Position numbers and translations under genes: made by a program. Positions 21,746-35,584 of a stretch of 64,000 bases of DNA are shown piece by piece. Numbering within the stretch: position 1 is the first letter of the stretch; each line of letters starts with the position of its first letter. This DNA is from Lampris incognitus (taxonomy: Eukaryota > Chordata > Actinopteri > Lampriformes > Lampridae): assembly GCF_029633865.1 (NCBI RefSeq), contig NC_079216.1:20119019-20183018 (forward strand), written 5' to 3'. A model generated the notes under the pieces. That model searched no databases. It saw only the letters and a list, made by a program, of their open reading frames with translations, and was not told the DNA's origin.

Positions 21746-22875
21746 GGGTAAGATCATAACCAGTGGCCTTAAAACAGTTCCAATACATATTTAGATTTCT
21801 CTAAAAGTTATTTTGATTGTGTCCCATAAATTAAGATTAGACAGAGCATTTCAGCAACCACAAATAAGCTAAGCAACATAGACAACTCCAGTCTGAGTCA
21901 TTCTCACTCTCACACTGAGAAACCACAAGCGGAATTTTACTGGTCCAACTCCACAAATAAACAAACACAAAAAAAAATCCAGGGTAAAACAAAGCCATTT
22001 AATGTTGAAATGATGTCCCTGATTATGCATAATTATGCATTTATTCCAACCATCAGCACCAGCATATTGCCTATGGGCAGTTGTCCGATGGCGTTGGCAG
22101 TACCATGGGAAACAAAATGGAGTGATTTATGAGCGAGTCGGAATGAACGAGACTGGAGTTGTTATTGTTCTGCCTGTCTAATATTCACTTAACGGACACA
22201 ATAAAACTTTTAAAGGAATCTAAATATGAGTTGAAGTGTTGGAATGCAATTGACTATGACCTTATCTGTAGATATTTACAAGCCTAATCATTTTGGTGGA
22301 GCTGTTCTTCATTCTCTGCTGAAGAAATATTGTTGAACAAATAAGGCTCAAACTGGTGTGAGCTGATGGCTGTGACCTCTCTGGTTCACTCTCTCTTCCA
22401 ACGTCTTCAAATTGATGTGAATTACAGCACCGCTCCAAATCGCCAGCATCGGGACGCGCTGCCTCCATTACTTTGGAAGAGATGCCCATGAAGTGACGTC
22501 ACGTCCGTAGAGGCGTCTAGACAGGCTGGCTGTGCTTGGTTGTGAAGGGCAGCTGATCCTGTAAAAACCTTGGGAATGGGTGTAGATAATTTCATATTAT
22601 TTTCAACATTGATCAGAGGAACAGTCTGATTCCATTATAGTTAATGAGAGCATCGTTTGGCCTTGCTCTTTAAACGTCTTAAAAATAACTGCTTCAGATA
22701 GTTCAGCTGCTTCTTCAACTACATAAAGTACTGCTTAAGATACTTCAACTATCTACTTTTTCAAGCTGAAGCAAGCACTCGAATTGTCTTCTGAAGATCT
22801 AGCCTTTCTAGTTTCTGCTTGGCTCTGTTCCTCCCACTAGCACTCCTTAACTCTCCAACATGCCCTCATGCTGCT
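21746..22875. other. Non-coding spacer
   Basis: I see no gene or classified repeat in 1.1 kb. Local oddities are the duplicated gattatgcataattatgcat near 22,021 and a serine/leucine-rich pseudo-frame at 22,262-22,489 that resembles nothing I know. Confidence 0.5.
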
Positions 22876-23430
22876 GATCTGCTGCCTTAGCCACTGATGA
22901 GGTAACCTCCTCCCTAAACTACACCAACCAGACCTGCTGCCTTACCTACTGATGAGTTAACCTCCTCCCTAAACTACACCAACCAGACCTGCTGCCTTAC
23001 CCACTGATGAGGTAACCTCCTCCCTAAACTACACCAACCAGACCTGCTGCCTTACCCACTGATGAGGTAACCTCCTCCCTTAACTACACAAACCAGACCT
23101 GCTGCCTTACCCACTGATGAGGTAACCTCTTCCTAAACTCCACCAACCAGACCTGCTGCCTTAGCCACTGATGAGGTAACCTCCTCCTAAACTCCACCAA
23201 CCAGACCTGCTGCCTTAGCCACTGATGAGGTAACCTCCCTCCCTAAACTACACCAACCAGACCTGCTGCCTTACCCACTGATGAGGTAACCTCCTCCTAA
23301 ACTCCACCAACCAGACCTGCTGCCTTACCCACTGATGCGGTAACCTCCTCCCTAAACTACACCAACCAGACCTGCTGCCTTACCCACTGACAAAGGCAAC
23401 CTCCCTCTATAAACTACACCAACCAGCTAA
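22876..23430. repeat. 55-bp minisatellite, about 10 copies
   Basis: The unit starts with gacctgctgccttacccact and contains gatgaggtaacctcctccct. Unit starts at 22,931, 22,986, 23,041, 23,096, 23,150, 23,204, 23,260, 23,314 and 23,369 give periods of 54-56 bp. Divergence is low, with small indels in the CT-rich part. There are no distinct spacers between units, so it is not CRISPR-like. Confidence 0.95.
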
Positions 23431-24319
23431 CCTCCCTCTCTCCTGTTCTGTCTCCATGTTCTCTCCTCTTTCTAGTTTTTGTCCTGTCTGTCACCATTTT
23501 TTGTCCCTCCCTTCAACACAGTTTATTGCCCTGGCTCCTTTCTCTCCCTCCTACTCATGTTTACCTCTCTCTCCCTCCATTAGTGTTTCATATTTTTATA
23601 TTCTAACAGTGACATGGTGTTGCTCAATTTTTTTATTTGTTTGTTTGTTTTACAGGCACTTGTCATGGGTGATTGGGGATACCGGCCAAACGCTGCAGTC
23701 CAAGTCCGCTCTCACTGTTCACTCTCTTCCTCCGTCTCTTGTCTTCCTCCCTCTTTACTTTCCCTGTCATGCAGTGCACATTTACATGTACAGCAGGCTT
23801 GTCTCCAGGCTCGGCTGGGATGTAGCTCTGGTACACTGGCCAGGATGCTATTTTAGTTCAGCGTCTGAGGTGATGCTCAGGACTTCAGTAAAGCCTGTCA
23901 GTGATGATTCTAATGGAGACGGTTGCTTCCATATATGGTACTGATGTATCTTGTCACTTTTTATACAAATATTCCAAATATTATTAGTCTTATAATGTTA
24001 GCTGTACAAATGATTTAGGATTTAATTTGCTTTTATCCAATCCAGTCCTGCAAACTGTTTTAAATAAGAGTCACCTAATCCTGATGCTCATTTCATGGCT
24101 GCTTTCATCTCGAATAGATTTCAACCACTAATAGTGTTTTATCCATTAAATGTGTGATTTCTGCTAGTTAACTATGTACCTTACATAGCACTGTAAAGGG
24201 TTCTTCTGTTAAAAGGTTTTTGACATGTATGTTTTGGTACATGTTATAAGACAATAGTGTCAATTGTGTAAAAGGCAACCAACAGGGTTAAACCGATGAT
24301 CGTAATTCACCTCAAGTGG
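23431..24319. other. Pyrimidine-rich non-coding stretch
   Basis: 23,440-23,780 is strongly C/T-rich and contains a splice-acceptor-like tttgtttgttttacag at about 23,641-23,656, but the frame after it matches no protein I recognise. The rest is AT-rich spacer. Confidence 0.4.
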
Positions 24320-24594
24320 ATCCATCTATCTATCTATCTATCCATCCATCTATCCATTCACCTATCCATCCATCCAGCCATCCATCCATCCATCTATCTA
24401 TCTATCCATCCATTCATCTATCTACGTATCTATCCATCCATCCATCTATCTAGCCATCTATTTATCATCCATCCATCCATCCAACTATCTATCATCCATC
24501 CATCTATCTATTCACCTATCCACCATCCATCCATCCATCCATCCATCCATCCATCCATCCATCCATCCATCCATCCATCCATCCATCCATTCCA
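24320..24594. repeat. (CATC)/(CTAT) compound microsatellite
   Basis: An interrupted mixture of CTAT and CATC units becomes a pure (CATC)n run of about 17 units at 24,525-24,590. Confidence 0.97.
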
Positions 24595-25240
24595 GGAATG
24601 AGTTTTCCACCATTTGATTCAATGTGTTCCTGAACATAAAAGGGACCTGCTCCAAGGAAATCTCTCCGCATACTCAAAAAGTGCCTTCCTGAAACCCCCA
24701 AGGCCAAAACTGAAGGGTAAAGACTTGACTCAAAGCGCCGTGGTGGAGAATGACCTCGGCGCTCAGCGGCTATGACCTGTAAAGCTTGACTAACGGAGGA
24801 ACAGTGAGTGTGAAATAATCTGAGACGACAACAGAAGTTTTTGTTTGTTTTTTTTTTGTAGTCATGAAAACGGTGGCTTTTTAATGTAAACACTACATTC
24901 GATTGGTTTTTTTTTCCAGCACGGACATCCCACATGTAATAACAACCATTCACTAACAAGGAGAGAGAGAGAGAAATAAAGCAGCACAGAAAGAAAAGCA
25001 TTCACTGGGTAATGAACAGAACGGTGGAGGGGGTCAAATCAAGAGTGAACATTAACAAAAGGCCCAAAAAGCAGTTATATTGTTTCATTATACACAGTTT
25101 TCTTCTCTTTTCTTTTTTAAACTACAAATTAAGAAGGCCAGAGAGAAGAGTATAACTATAGATTGATAGATAGATAATGGATGAGTTGGAGCACATAGAT
25201 AAGGTAGGTATGGTAAGGTATTTCCAAATCTGAGTCATCT

Positions 25241-25241
<1 letters not shown>

Positions 25242-25271
<30 letters not shown>

Positions 25272-25320
25272 CGTGCGTGTGTGTGTGCGTGCGTGTGTGC
25301 GTGCGAGCGTGCGTGTGTGT
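25242..25320. repeat. (TG)n/(CG TG) microsatellite
   Basis: TG dinucleotides with interspersed gcgtgcg units. Confidence 0.95.
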
Positions 25321-26810
25321 GATATGAGAACTGTGCTTTTCATTGTAGACCTGGAAGGAGGGTTTTAGTAGAAAGAGAGGAAGAGGGAGGAAGAGCATGG
25401 CTTTGTACAGCGTTGATGTGAGGACACACGCGGCGTCCACAGCTCGTGAGAAACGTGCTCTCCCCCAAAAGAAGGTGATTCGTTTTCAGAAATCATAAAA
25501 AATAGATATTATCATTATATTATATTGAATCGTTCTCAGTCAGGCTAAGGTGAAGACACATCTCTAATGCAGGGGAACAGGCAAAAACAACGGGGGCCCA
25601 CAGTTCAGAGCTTTACAACAACACGGGGTCGGTCTGAAGTTACGAATCCAAATCAGCTCGCTTTTGGAATGGGTCACGAACAGGAACCCGTTGCAAAACA
25701 TTTTTTTTTATTTAAAAAAGGGAGATATAGAGAAAAAAATCTTTAGCTACAAAGCACAAGAAATATACCATTTGATAATTACAGAATTATCACCGCAGTT
25801 GTCACTATTGTTGTGTCTGTGATCACTGTTCTCATTGTTGTACTAAGCGCAGCTCTTTTTGTCCTTTTTTTAACCAGTTGAATTTTTACAATGTCACTGC
25901 TCAAGTCCGAATATTTTGTTTTTTTTCCTGCCTGGACAAACAGCCCCCTAAATGACCCTCGAACCGTTTAACGTTAATCCTTTTTCACAGGGTCATGCCT
26001 TTTCTTATTGGTCCTTTCCTGTGAACCCGTTGCATGCTGGGACAGCAGTGGGTCCCACAGCGTCCCAGTCAGGACTCAACTTCCCAGCAACCCCACTAAG
26101 TATGCAAGTCACCTCCTCGCATTTCTTTGCTATTGTCTAACTTCCTTGCTTTTCTGTCTTTCCTCTTGTGTGTGTGTGTTTTTTTTTTTTACTGTTTTTA
26201 TTCAACTTTTGCCATTTTTATTAAAAGTGTTTTTTACTATTTTGACATTATCTATGTGAAGCATTTTTATCTTATTATCTGTTCTCTTTATACAAAGGGT
26301 CAAGTATCTCATGCTATCTGTGTTAGGGCATTGGGAAGGAAAGGGAGGGAGGGGTAAAGGAGGAAGAGAAAGAGATGGATGAGGAAGGAAAGCGAGGGGG
26401 CACAGTGACCCTTCAACTCCCTCAAACAACCTATGACCCCCCGACAAAACCAGGAAGTCAGAGTGTAATGCATAAAAGAGGAAAAAGACCGAGAAAAGGC
26501 TAGCTGGATGCACAGGTGGAGAGTAGAGAAGTAAAGGGGCATAGTAAGAATCAAAAGAGATGGTGCTGTGTGTAAATACAAAAAGAGGAGCAAGAGTGTG
26601 AGATAAATGATCAATCGATTGATCAATAAATAGATTAGTAAATTAATCAAACATAAAGATCTCTAAAAGGTGAGCTTCCCTACATGAATGTTATATGCCT
26701 AGATGTTATGACAGGCAGAAAGGTAGAGCTCTAACGAGGAACACTCGCCTCTAAAAACTCACTAGCTATCTACAGTACTGTAAGTCTGCTGACTGCTGCT
26801 GATACAACAC

Positions 26811-27057
26811 TCAGCAGAGTTCTGCCTGGTTGTCAGCAGAGTTCTTACTGGTTGTCGTCAGAGTTCTGACTGGTTGTTAGCAGAGTTCTGACTGGTTGTC
26901 AGCAGAGTTCTTAATGGTTGTCAACAGAATTCTGACTGGTTGTCAGCAGAGTTCTTACTGGTTGTCAGAGTTCTGACTGGTTGTCAGCAGAGTTCTTACT
27001 GGTTGTCAACAGAGTTCTGACTGGTTGTCAGCAGAGTTCTGACTGGTTGTCAGACTT
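26811..27057. repeat. 22-bp minisatellite, about 11 copies
   Basis: The unit is cagcagagttctgactggttgt, with variants ttctta/ttctga and one shortened copy. It lies about 0.9-1.1 kb past the gnao1 stop and may be within its 3' UTR. Confidence 0.9.
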
Positions 27058-27951
27058 GGCCATGGCCCTTTGTTAGTTCGTGGCAAAGGCCTGTTTAGGA
27101 ACAGGAAGCATCACCTGCTGATGAACACCAAATCTCAGTTGGACTCGTGGACAGCAAAATAACAAGTTTTTCTTGATGCAAACAGACAAAAACGAACAAG
27201 AATCAAGATGAAATGTAAATGGGCTCATCTAATGTAACCAAGAGAGTATATTAATCTTGAAATTGCTATCATCAGTTTGAACAGGTCCCTGGAAGTGTTG
27301 GTTGACCTGTCCAGCATTACTAAGCACTGCCATCTCATTACGGAAAGTGTCAGCAAAGAAATCGTTGTTTACAAATAGTTGTCTCTACCACAAATAAAGA
27401 AACAAAGATGTTAAGTGAGGCAAAATGTGAATAAGAATCAGTGTACAGATATTCTTGTAATAAATATACACATATATGATGACAAAAATAACACATGGTA
27501 ATCATAATAATAATAAAAAAATCTGCAAAACAAACTCTGCTTTTGTTGACTATGTAAAACAGTCAAAGAAGGGACTAGAAAAAAAACAAGAGAAAAAGGG
27601 AAAGAAGATTTTCATTGACTTTGTTCTAACGGTTTTCAAGGCTGCAGTTTTGTGGTTTTTCTAAAACAAATCGGTTTCTTTATTTGGCAGCTGGCCAAAA
27701 AAGAATGATGACGATGATAATGAGGAATAAGGGACAAAAACTAAAAACTTTTTAAATGTATTTTATATCCTCATTACTAATATTTACCAAGTCACATTTC
27801 TTTTTATCTTGTTTAGTAATTAGAATTGTCACTGTCATCATCATTATCATTTCCAGAGGAGTGTCAAAGGAAGGAAGAGAGGAAGGCAGGATAAGGGGGT
27901 TAGGAGAAGAGGAGGATAAGGGGGGAGAAAAGTGTGGATATTTGGGCGTAC

Positions 27952-28236
<285 letters not shown>

Positions 28237-29194
28237 TCACACTTCACCTTGGAGGGTTTCAAATGCATATCAAACAAATGCTGGTAATGTACCTTGAATT
28301 TGCACAAATTTAAGGTTGAATAGGGGGAAGATGGGGGAGAGAGAACGAAAGATAAGGAAGAGGTAAAAGATAAAAAGATGATCAGTATTAAGCCTGAAGA
28401 CTGTAACGGCGAGGAAGGAGAACAAATGTTTTTAAACTACAAACGTTCATCATTTCTTCTGCTATAATTTTTGACAGAATTCTTTTTTGAAGAAAGATGA
28501 GAAACTAACAGAGAAAATGATTAGGGGATGCGAGACAGAAACCGAGACACACAACAAAACTTATGCTGGCTATCAAGGACTGCTCCAGAAGATAAGGATT
28601 CCTGCGACAGAAAGGAATAATGTAGACTCGAAAAGAATAATGTGAGTGTCGGCACATCTACCTTTGTTTGTATGTTGAAAGAGCAGGTGTCCTCACTTGC
28701 CTTCTCCTCTCTTGCCTTTTCTCGACTGACTAAGCACGACTGTCTTTTATTTCTCTCTCTTAAAGGGAAACTTTGCCATTTTTCAACTTTATTTCCTTAA
28801 ATCAGTCCTCAGTAGTGCTCATTACAGGATGCTGCTATTTCTGTCTTGTGTCACTGGGGAGCTCTACGGATAGGCTGAAAAGTAATTGGCAGGGATTTCC
28901 ATCTAATGAGAAATACAAGCCCTTCACGTTCTGATTCTCAGCCATGCCTCCAGGGGGAGAGAACAAGGAACAGCAGGCAGGAGTCCATGTTCAACCAGGA
29001 AGAGTTGCTAACAATACACAGTCACCTACAGACTCCATTTAGATGGCGTTAATCTTAAAAAGTAAAATACAGAACGTCGATATGGCTGGCCGAGGTGTAA
29101 GTATGGAGGATGTGATGGACGAGAACATATTGCATGCATATTTTGGTGACGTCTGCTGTACATCCATCCTTGTACAAGCCGGACTACAATGAAG

Positions 29195-29375
29195 AGAAGT
29201 TACAATTTACTTTAGCAGACACTTTTGTCCAAAGCGATGTACATCTGAGAGGGAGTGGGCTCAAAGGATTAGCAGTCTCCCATTGACTCTTACTGGAGAC
29301 TTGCCACAAATCGGGGTTTGGAACCCCCAATGTGTGGTGGGAAAGCCAGCGTTCTTACTACTGCACTATCCAGCT
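29195..29375 (+). repeat. Dispersed teleost repeat fragment
   Basis: ttactttagcagacactttt, then ccaaagcgatgtacatctga and a tail ..actgcactatccagctgct. This is a phrase I know from many fish genomes, usually near a tRNA-like segment. Class uncertain. Confidence 0.55.
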
Positions 29376-29402
29376 GCTATGAGTTACATGAAATGGAGCA
29401 AC

Positions 29403-29821
29403 GGGGGGTCCGGGTTGCCTACCAACACAGGCATCGCTGGTTCGAATCTCCGTGTTACCTCAGGGTTGATGAGGCGTCCCTACAGACACGATTGGCCGTG
29501 TCTGCGAGTGGGAAGCCGGATGTGGGTATTTGTCCTGGTCGCTGCACTAGCGCCTCCTCTGGTCGGTTGGGGCACCTGTTTGGGGAGGACGGGGAACTGG
29601 GGGGACTGGTGTGATCCTCCCACGTGCTACGTCCCCCTGGCGAAACTCCTCACTGTCAGGTGAAAAGAAGTGGCTGGCGACTCCACATGTATCGGAGGAG
29701 GCATGTGGTAGTCTGCAGCCCTCCCCCAATCAGTAGAGGGGTGGAGCAGCGACCGGGACGACTCGGAAGAGTGGAGTAATTGGCTGGATAAAACTGGGGA
29801 GAAAAATGGCGGGGGGGGGGG
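29403..29821 (+). mobile_element. tRNA-derived SINE, family A, copy 3 (A box deleted)
   Basis: A full-length body of about 420 bp ending ..ggctggataaaactggggag. The 9-bp TSD tggagcaac (29,394-29,402; 29,822-29,830) is perfect. The head jumps from ggggtccggg straight to ttgcctaccaac, so the A-box part (tagcgtagcggtct in copy 2) is missing while the B-box-like ggttcgaatct remains. The copy is therefore transcriptionally dead unless read from outside. Confidence 0.9.
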
Positions 29822-30459
29822 TGGAGCAACAGGATGAGCAGTCCTGGGCAGCGGTAGGTTTTCCTGCTCAACAAGAAGCTACAGCAGTGACTTACAGTGA
29901 CTGGTGACCTGTAAAAACTCCACCAATGCCTACTTAAATAGAGCCCTTGTATTGCAAAGAATTTTACCAAGGACAATTTCTATTTGTTGAACAAGAAAAT
30001 CAAGGAGTGCCATACTGTGTATTAGTACACTATGCCAGTTTTGGTATGCATTTGGACAGTGGAGTTTGGGAGACTTTTTTCAAGATTCCCAATGTTAACT
30101 GGACATGGCAACATAAGCCAGTAGGTCTAAGACGATGAACAACTGTTGAGTAAGTACAACATAACATTAACGTAGGATATGTGATCATTTTCTTGGACAT
30201 CGAGTTGGCTCAAGTGATAATACTGTAAAATTACACAAATGCTGACAGTTTGGGTTCAGTGTTTAAGGCAGAATGAGTAGGAATTTGCTAAAAAAAAACA
30301 AAACAATGTGTAGACTCATACAAAAATAATCCCTCTCAATCATCCCTTATTACCCACTAGACATGTGGCGTCTGTATCTGAAGAGACCCTGTCCTCTGCC
30401 TGTATTTTATTATTTCGCTGTGCACGGGACATTTCTTGGCGTTAACCTTTGGGCAGTGG

Positions 30460-30890
30460 GGACGCTATAAAAACATAGAAACCAGGTGCTAGATTGACAT
30501 CATAAGCACATATCCAAGAGGAAGCTACGACAATGGCAGACACAGCACCAAAAAACCGTAAATACAAAGCTCGTTCCAAAACGAGAGTGAATCTGGGGTT
30601 GGCTTTTACCCACTGGCGAATACTAAAGAAGAGGATGGGGATGAAGAGTGACGCGGAGTTGACCTGTACACCAAGATGTGTTCCGGAAACTGCGGTCAGG
30701 GGGCGCGTCCTTCTGGTGTCGTTAGCTGGGGGGCGGGGCCAACTTTGAATGTTGTGTTTACAAACTGCAACCGACAAATCTTACTCATTGTGCCTTTAAC
30801 ATCAGCTGTTAGCATTTCTTTAACAGTATACACAGCGTATGAAATCAGTTTGGAATTAAAAATTGTAATGAAACTCCGAATTCATGACTT
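30460..30890 (+). repeat. Repeat-like block with TATA box and small basic frame
   Basis: A TATA box (gacgctataaaaac) at about 30,466 is followed by an ATG at 30,533 opening 71 codons: MADTAPKNRKYKARSKTRVN, then LGLAFTHWRILKKRMGMKSD. The basic 'RRKYKAKCKTRVNIG.AF.RW' pattern is one I associate with the N-terminus of repetitive, uncharacterised fish proteins. After about codon 46 the homology seems lost. A similar tttataaa-type start (gggacgctataaaagcgg) occurs at 46,938. It may be an intronic insertion of an unknown transposon. Confidence 0.4.
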
Positions 30891-31204
30891 TTAGACATTG
30901 TAGGGATGGCTAATCTAGTCACAACTTAAATGTAAGCAGGAACATGGCATTTTCTTTGCAATCATTGGGGTTTATTAGATTTTTTCTTTGCTTCTGTAGA
31001 TTAGGTAATATTCCAGATCGACATAACATCAACAGTGGTGGTGAAAATTCCCTTTAATTTTGTCCCTCCATCCTTCTTACCTTGACTTTCGCTCCCTTTT
31101 CACAGCCACAGCTACATCTAACCCTCTCAGCCCTACAAAGAGGCCAGTCTTTTTATTCTATTGCACCCCCCCCTTTCTGTCTTCCTTTCCAACTTCCCTC
31201 TCTC

Positions 31205-32110
31205 AATTCAAGTAAAGTCAAATTTATTTATACAGCCCAAAATAACAATTACTATGTCAGAAGGCTTTACAATTGTGGACGCCTTCCATAACCCAAGTTA
31301 TGCGATCTCTTCAAGTTCCATGGTCATAAATCTTTGTGTTGTTTTGAGTTGACCTTCTTGTTTGAACTACAAATTAGAGAAATCAAGACGGATTTCCCAC
31401 CTTCCACATTGCTAAAATCCAGTCTGCTCTGTCTACGGCCCATGCCGAGACCTTCACTCATTATAAAAGAAGGTGGAGAAAAACTGAAGAGCTGAGCGAT
31501 CAAGGTGATGAACATGCAAATGACAGAAAAGGCAGAGAGGGTGGGCTCGATAAAAGAGATAAAAATGTCATACCGCAGAGGACGCGTCACATGCTTTTGG
31601 AGGCGGAGCTGTTCCATTATCCAGTTTTTTTTTTGCAGTGTTTTGTGATCACAATGTGTAGTCATTAAAGGATTTTCATGAATTGTTTTAGTTCTAAACA
31701 AGACAAGTGAATAATGGTAATTTTTATTGCATAGTTTATCCTCCTCACTCAGCACCTACTACTGAGAGAGGGAATTCCTCCCCTCATACTAAAGAAAGAC
31801 TGTTGTCTTTCCATAAAAAAGCCAGTTCTGGTCCATTGTCATTAAGTGTGTATACATGTATTCACTATGCAGCTGTAGTTAAGTTGATTTGTATGCCCTA
31901 AATCACAGTTAAGTCCCAGAGGGCTTTACAATCACATAACAATTGTCAACACATGTAAACGGAATAAATGACAATGTACAGCACCACCTATACTTGATTT
32001 TGAAAAGGAAGAACTCCACAGAAAACCTTTACAGGAAAAAAGGGGAGAAACCCCTGGAAGAGCCCTAGAGGAGAGATCCCATTTCCAGGATGGACGGGTG
32101 TGTAGTGGGT
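31205..32110 (+). repeat. Two fragments of a common fish dispersed repeat
   Basis: 31,210-31,290 (aagtcaaatttatttataca, then ggctttacaatt) and 31,870-32,110 (gagggctttacaatcacata .. aaaaaggggagaaacccctg, gatcccatttccaggatgga) match the repeat with 'aactccccagaaaaccttt..gaagagcc' known across teleosts. The 580 bp between them show no gene. Class uncertain. Confidence 0.55.
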
Positions 32111-32339
32111 GCTGAATGGGCAGTGTATTCTACTGCTCTACAGTTTGTTACAGTAGTCAAATAAACGTCTTTCTTGAGTATTGTCACTGAAGTTATCAAG
32201 AGCAAATGTTTGTCTAGTCATGTTTCCAGGCACTTTATACCCTACATATTGTACGTGGGTATTTGTCCATTTAATTAATGCAGACACAATTCATGGTGCT
32301 GCTGTTCTTAACATTCTAGTTTAGTCATCTCTACCCATC

Positions 32340-32977
32340 ACTCTGCTCCATGACTTCATCACATCCAGAACTGACTACCGCAACAGCAGTCCCTATGGCT
32401 TATCATCCAAAGTCCAAAACAACCTCCAGTACATCCAGAACTCTGCTGCTCACCTGCTCACCCCCTCCCGCTCCTGTGACCACATCACCCCTGTCCTCCA
32501 GAACATCCACTGGCTCCCTTTCCCACAACGGATCCAGTTCAAAGTCCTGCTCCTCACTCACAAAGCCCTCCATAAGCAGGCCCCCTCCTACCTCACTGAC
32601 CTGCTCCACTACATCAATTCCTGTCTCCACCACACAGGACCAAGCACCGGACCTCCTGTCTCCACCAAACAGGGCCAAGCACCGGACCTCCTGTCTCCAC
32701 CACACAGGACCAAGCACCGGACCTGGGGTGACAGAGCCGTCTCCATAGCTGCTCCCTCCCTCTGGAACCCTCTCCCCAAACACATCAGAGACTGCATCAA
32801 TCTGTCCACATTCATATCATGAATCAAAACTCAACGGTTCAGAATTGCTTTTAATGTGCGATTAGCGTTGTGTTTTATAATTTTGGTGTGTTATTTTTAT
32901 GATTATTTTTACATATGTAAAGCATCTTTTTAGTATTTTGAAAAGCGCTGTATAAATAAAATATTATCATTATTACA
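32340..32977 (+). mobile_element. L2-clade LINE, 3' end
   Basis: C-terminal RT-region remnants (LQYIQNSAAHLLTPSRSCDH, ITPVLQNIHWLPFPQRIQFK, LLLTHKALHKQAPSYL, APSLWNPLPKHIRD) are followed by a 3' UTR ending aagcgctgtataaataaaat and a short ATTATC tail, typical of L2. A 35-bp unit (cctgtctccaccacacagga..) is repeated three times at 32,620-32,724 within the coding region. 5'-truncated; it lies in the gnao1 intron in the opposite orientation to the gene. Confidence 0.85.
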
Positions 32978-33112
32978 GTTTATTATACAATAGGTGCAAT
33001 AAAAATTTGAGAATAATTCAATTCTCATGGCTCTACCCACTCCATGTTAACTTGTCAGTGTTTGCTATTATCTATGGGTTTAAAAATCTCCTTGTTCCTG
33101 TCTGTGAGCTTA

Positions 33113-34637
<1,525 letters not shown>

Positions 34638-35006
34638 TTCCCCCCCTCTTTCTCCCCAATTGTACTTGGCTAATTACCCCACTCTTCTGAGCCGTTCCTG
34701 TTGCTGCTTCGGCCCCTCTGCCGATCCGGGGAGGGCTGCAGACTACCACATGCCTCCTCCGATACATGTGGAGTCGCCAGCCGCTTCTTTTCACCTGACA
34801 GTGAGGAGTTTCACCAGGGGGACGTAGCGCGAGGGAGGATCACGCCATTCCTCTCAGTCCCCCCCCCCCCCAAGACGCCCCGACTGACCAGAGGAGGCGC
34901 TAGTGCAGCGACCAGGACACACACCCACATCTGGCTTCCTACCTGCAGACACGACCAATTGTGTCCCTGGGGACGCCCGACTAAGCCGCAGGCAACGCGG
35001 GGAGAT
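34638..35006 (-). mobile_element. tRNA-derived SINE, family A, copy 4 (head truncated)
   Basis: The full body in minus orientation, starting ccccccctctttctccccaa on plus (the 3' end of the SINE) and ending ..ggcaacgcggggagatt. The tRNA-like promoter head is missing, so it is 5'-truncated or was later cut. It inserted next to the (GT)n(GATA)n array. Confidence 0.88.
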
Positions 35007-35415
35007 TAACCTGATATTTATCGAGCCCATTCTCATTCCATGGCGTCTTAACTTGTCAACATAGGTGTTGTTAGGGAGCCCAAAAGATATTGATTAAAAC
35101 AATATGCACTTTCCTCCCCCAACGCTGTCCCTTTGAAAATCCAAGTACATCACAGCAGCCAGGCAGCTTGTGCTGGACACAGACTGCAGAACAAGTCCCG
35201 TTGCATCATCACACCTCCTCTGACACGTTGCACTGGGCAGCAGTCTGTTTCAGGTTAAGCGAAGGCAGTGTTTTAAAGACATAGGTGTTGATCGGTCAGG
35301 AAATGTTGATAGTGGATATACAAACCTTTGTCTAATACGATTAAAAATAAGATGGCTCTGCAAGAGGAAGAGGTGGTTGAGGAGCTTGCTGCTGCAGGAG
35401 CACCATAGTAAGTGT
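35007..35415. other. Non-coding spacer
   Basis: No gene seen. The stretch leads into the GA tract that borders the Tx1 LINE. Confidence 0.5.
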
Positions 35416-35437
35416 CAGAGAGAGAGAGAGAGAGAGA
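35416..35437. repeat. (GA)n tract at the 3' end of the Tx1 LINE
   Basis: gtcagagagagagagagaga: 11 GA units, read as (TC)n on the minus strand, directly abutting the 3' UTR of the element that starts at 35,439. A matching GA tract borders the element's 5' end at 45,718-45,729. Confidence 0.85.
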
Positions 35438-35584
35438 CCTTTGACCTTTAACCAAGCCTTTAATGTTCCAATTCTTCATTCACATCAAGATAACATTAAC
35501 ACAAATACTCATATACATAGTAGAAAAACACAACAATTGCCATACACAGTAAAAACAAAAGGATACTATACAGACCTTCCCCTA

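Larger units (their letters stand above)
24600..27951 (-). other. gnao1: gnao1 3' UTR and downstream flank (extent uncertain)
   Basis: This lies directly 3' of the gnao1 stop codon on the minus strand. Minus-strand AATAAA signals are at about 27,679, 26,199 and 25,710, so the 3' UTR could end anywhere from about 275 bp to over 2 kb past the stop. It contains a TG-rich microsatellite (25,242-25,320) and a 22-bp minisatellite (26,811-27,057). No other gene is visible. Transcript data would be needed to place the real end. Confidence 0.4.

Noticed and set aside
22876..23430. CRISPR-like array
   Set aside because: Units are contiguous 55-bp repeats with no unique spacers, in a vertebrate genome.
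23641..23950. A host exon after the acceptor-like tttgttttacag
   Set aside because: The following frame resembles no known protein and no donor or partner exon was found.
24516..25001. 161-codon minus-strand frame ending in a Trp-Met-Asp-Gly repeat
   Set aside because: The end is the CATC microsatellite. The rest has no recognisable domain.
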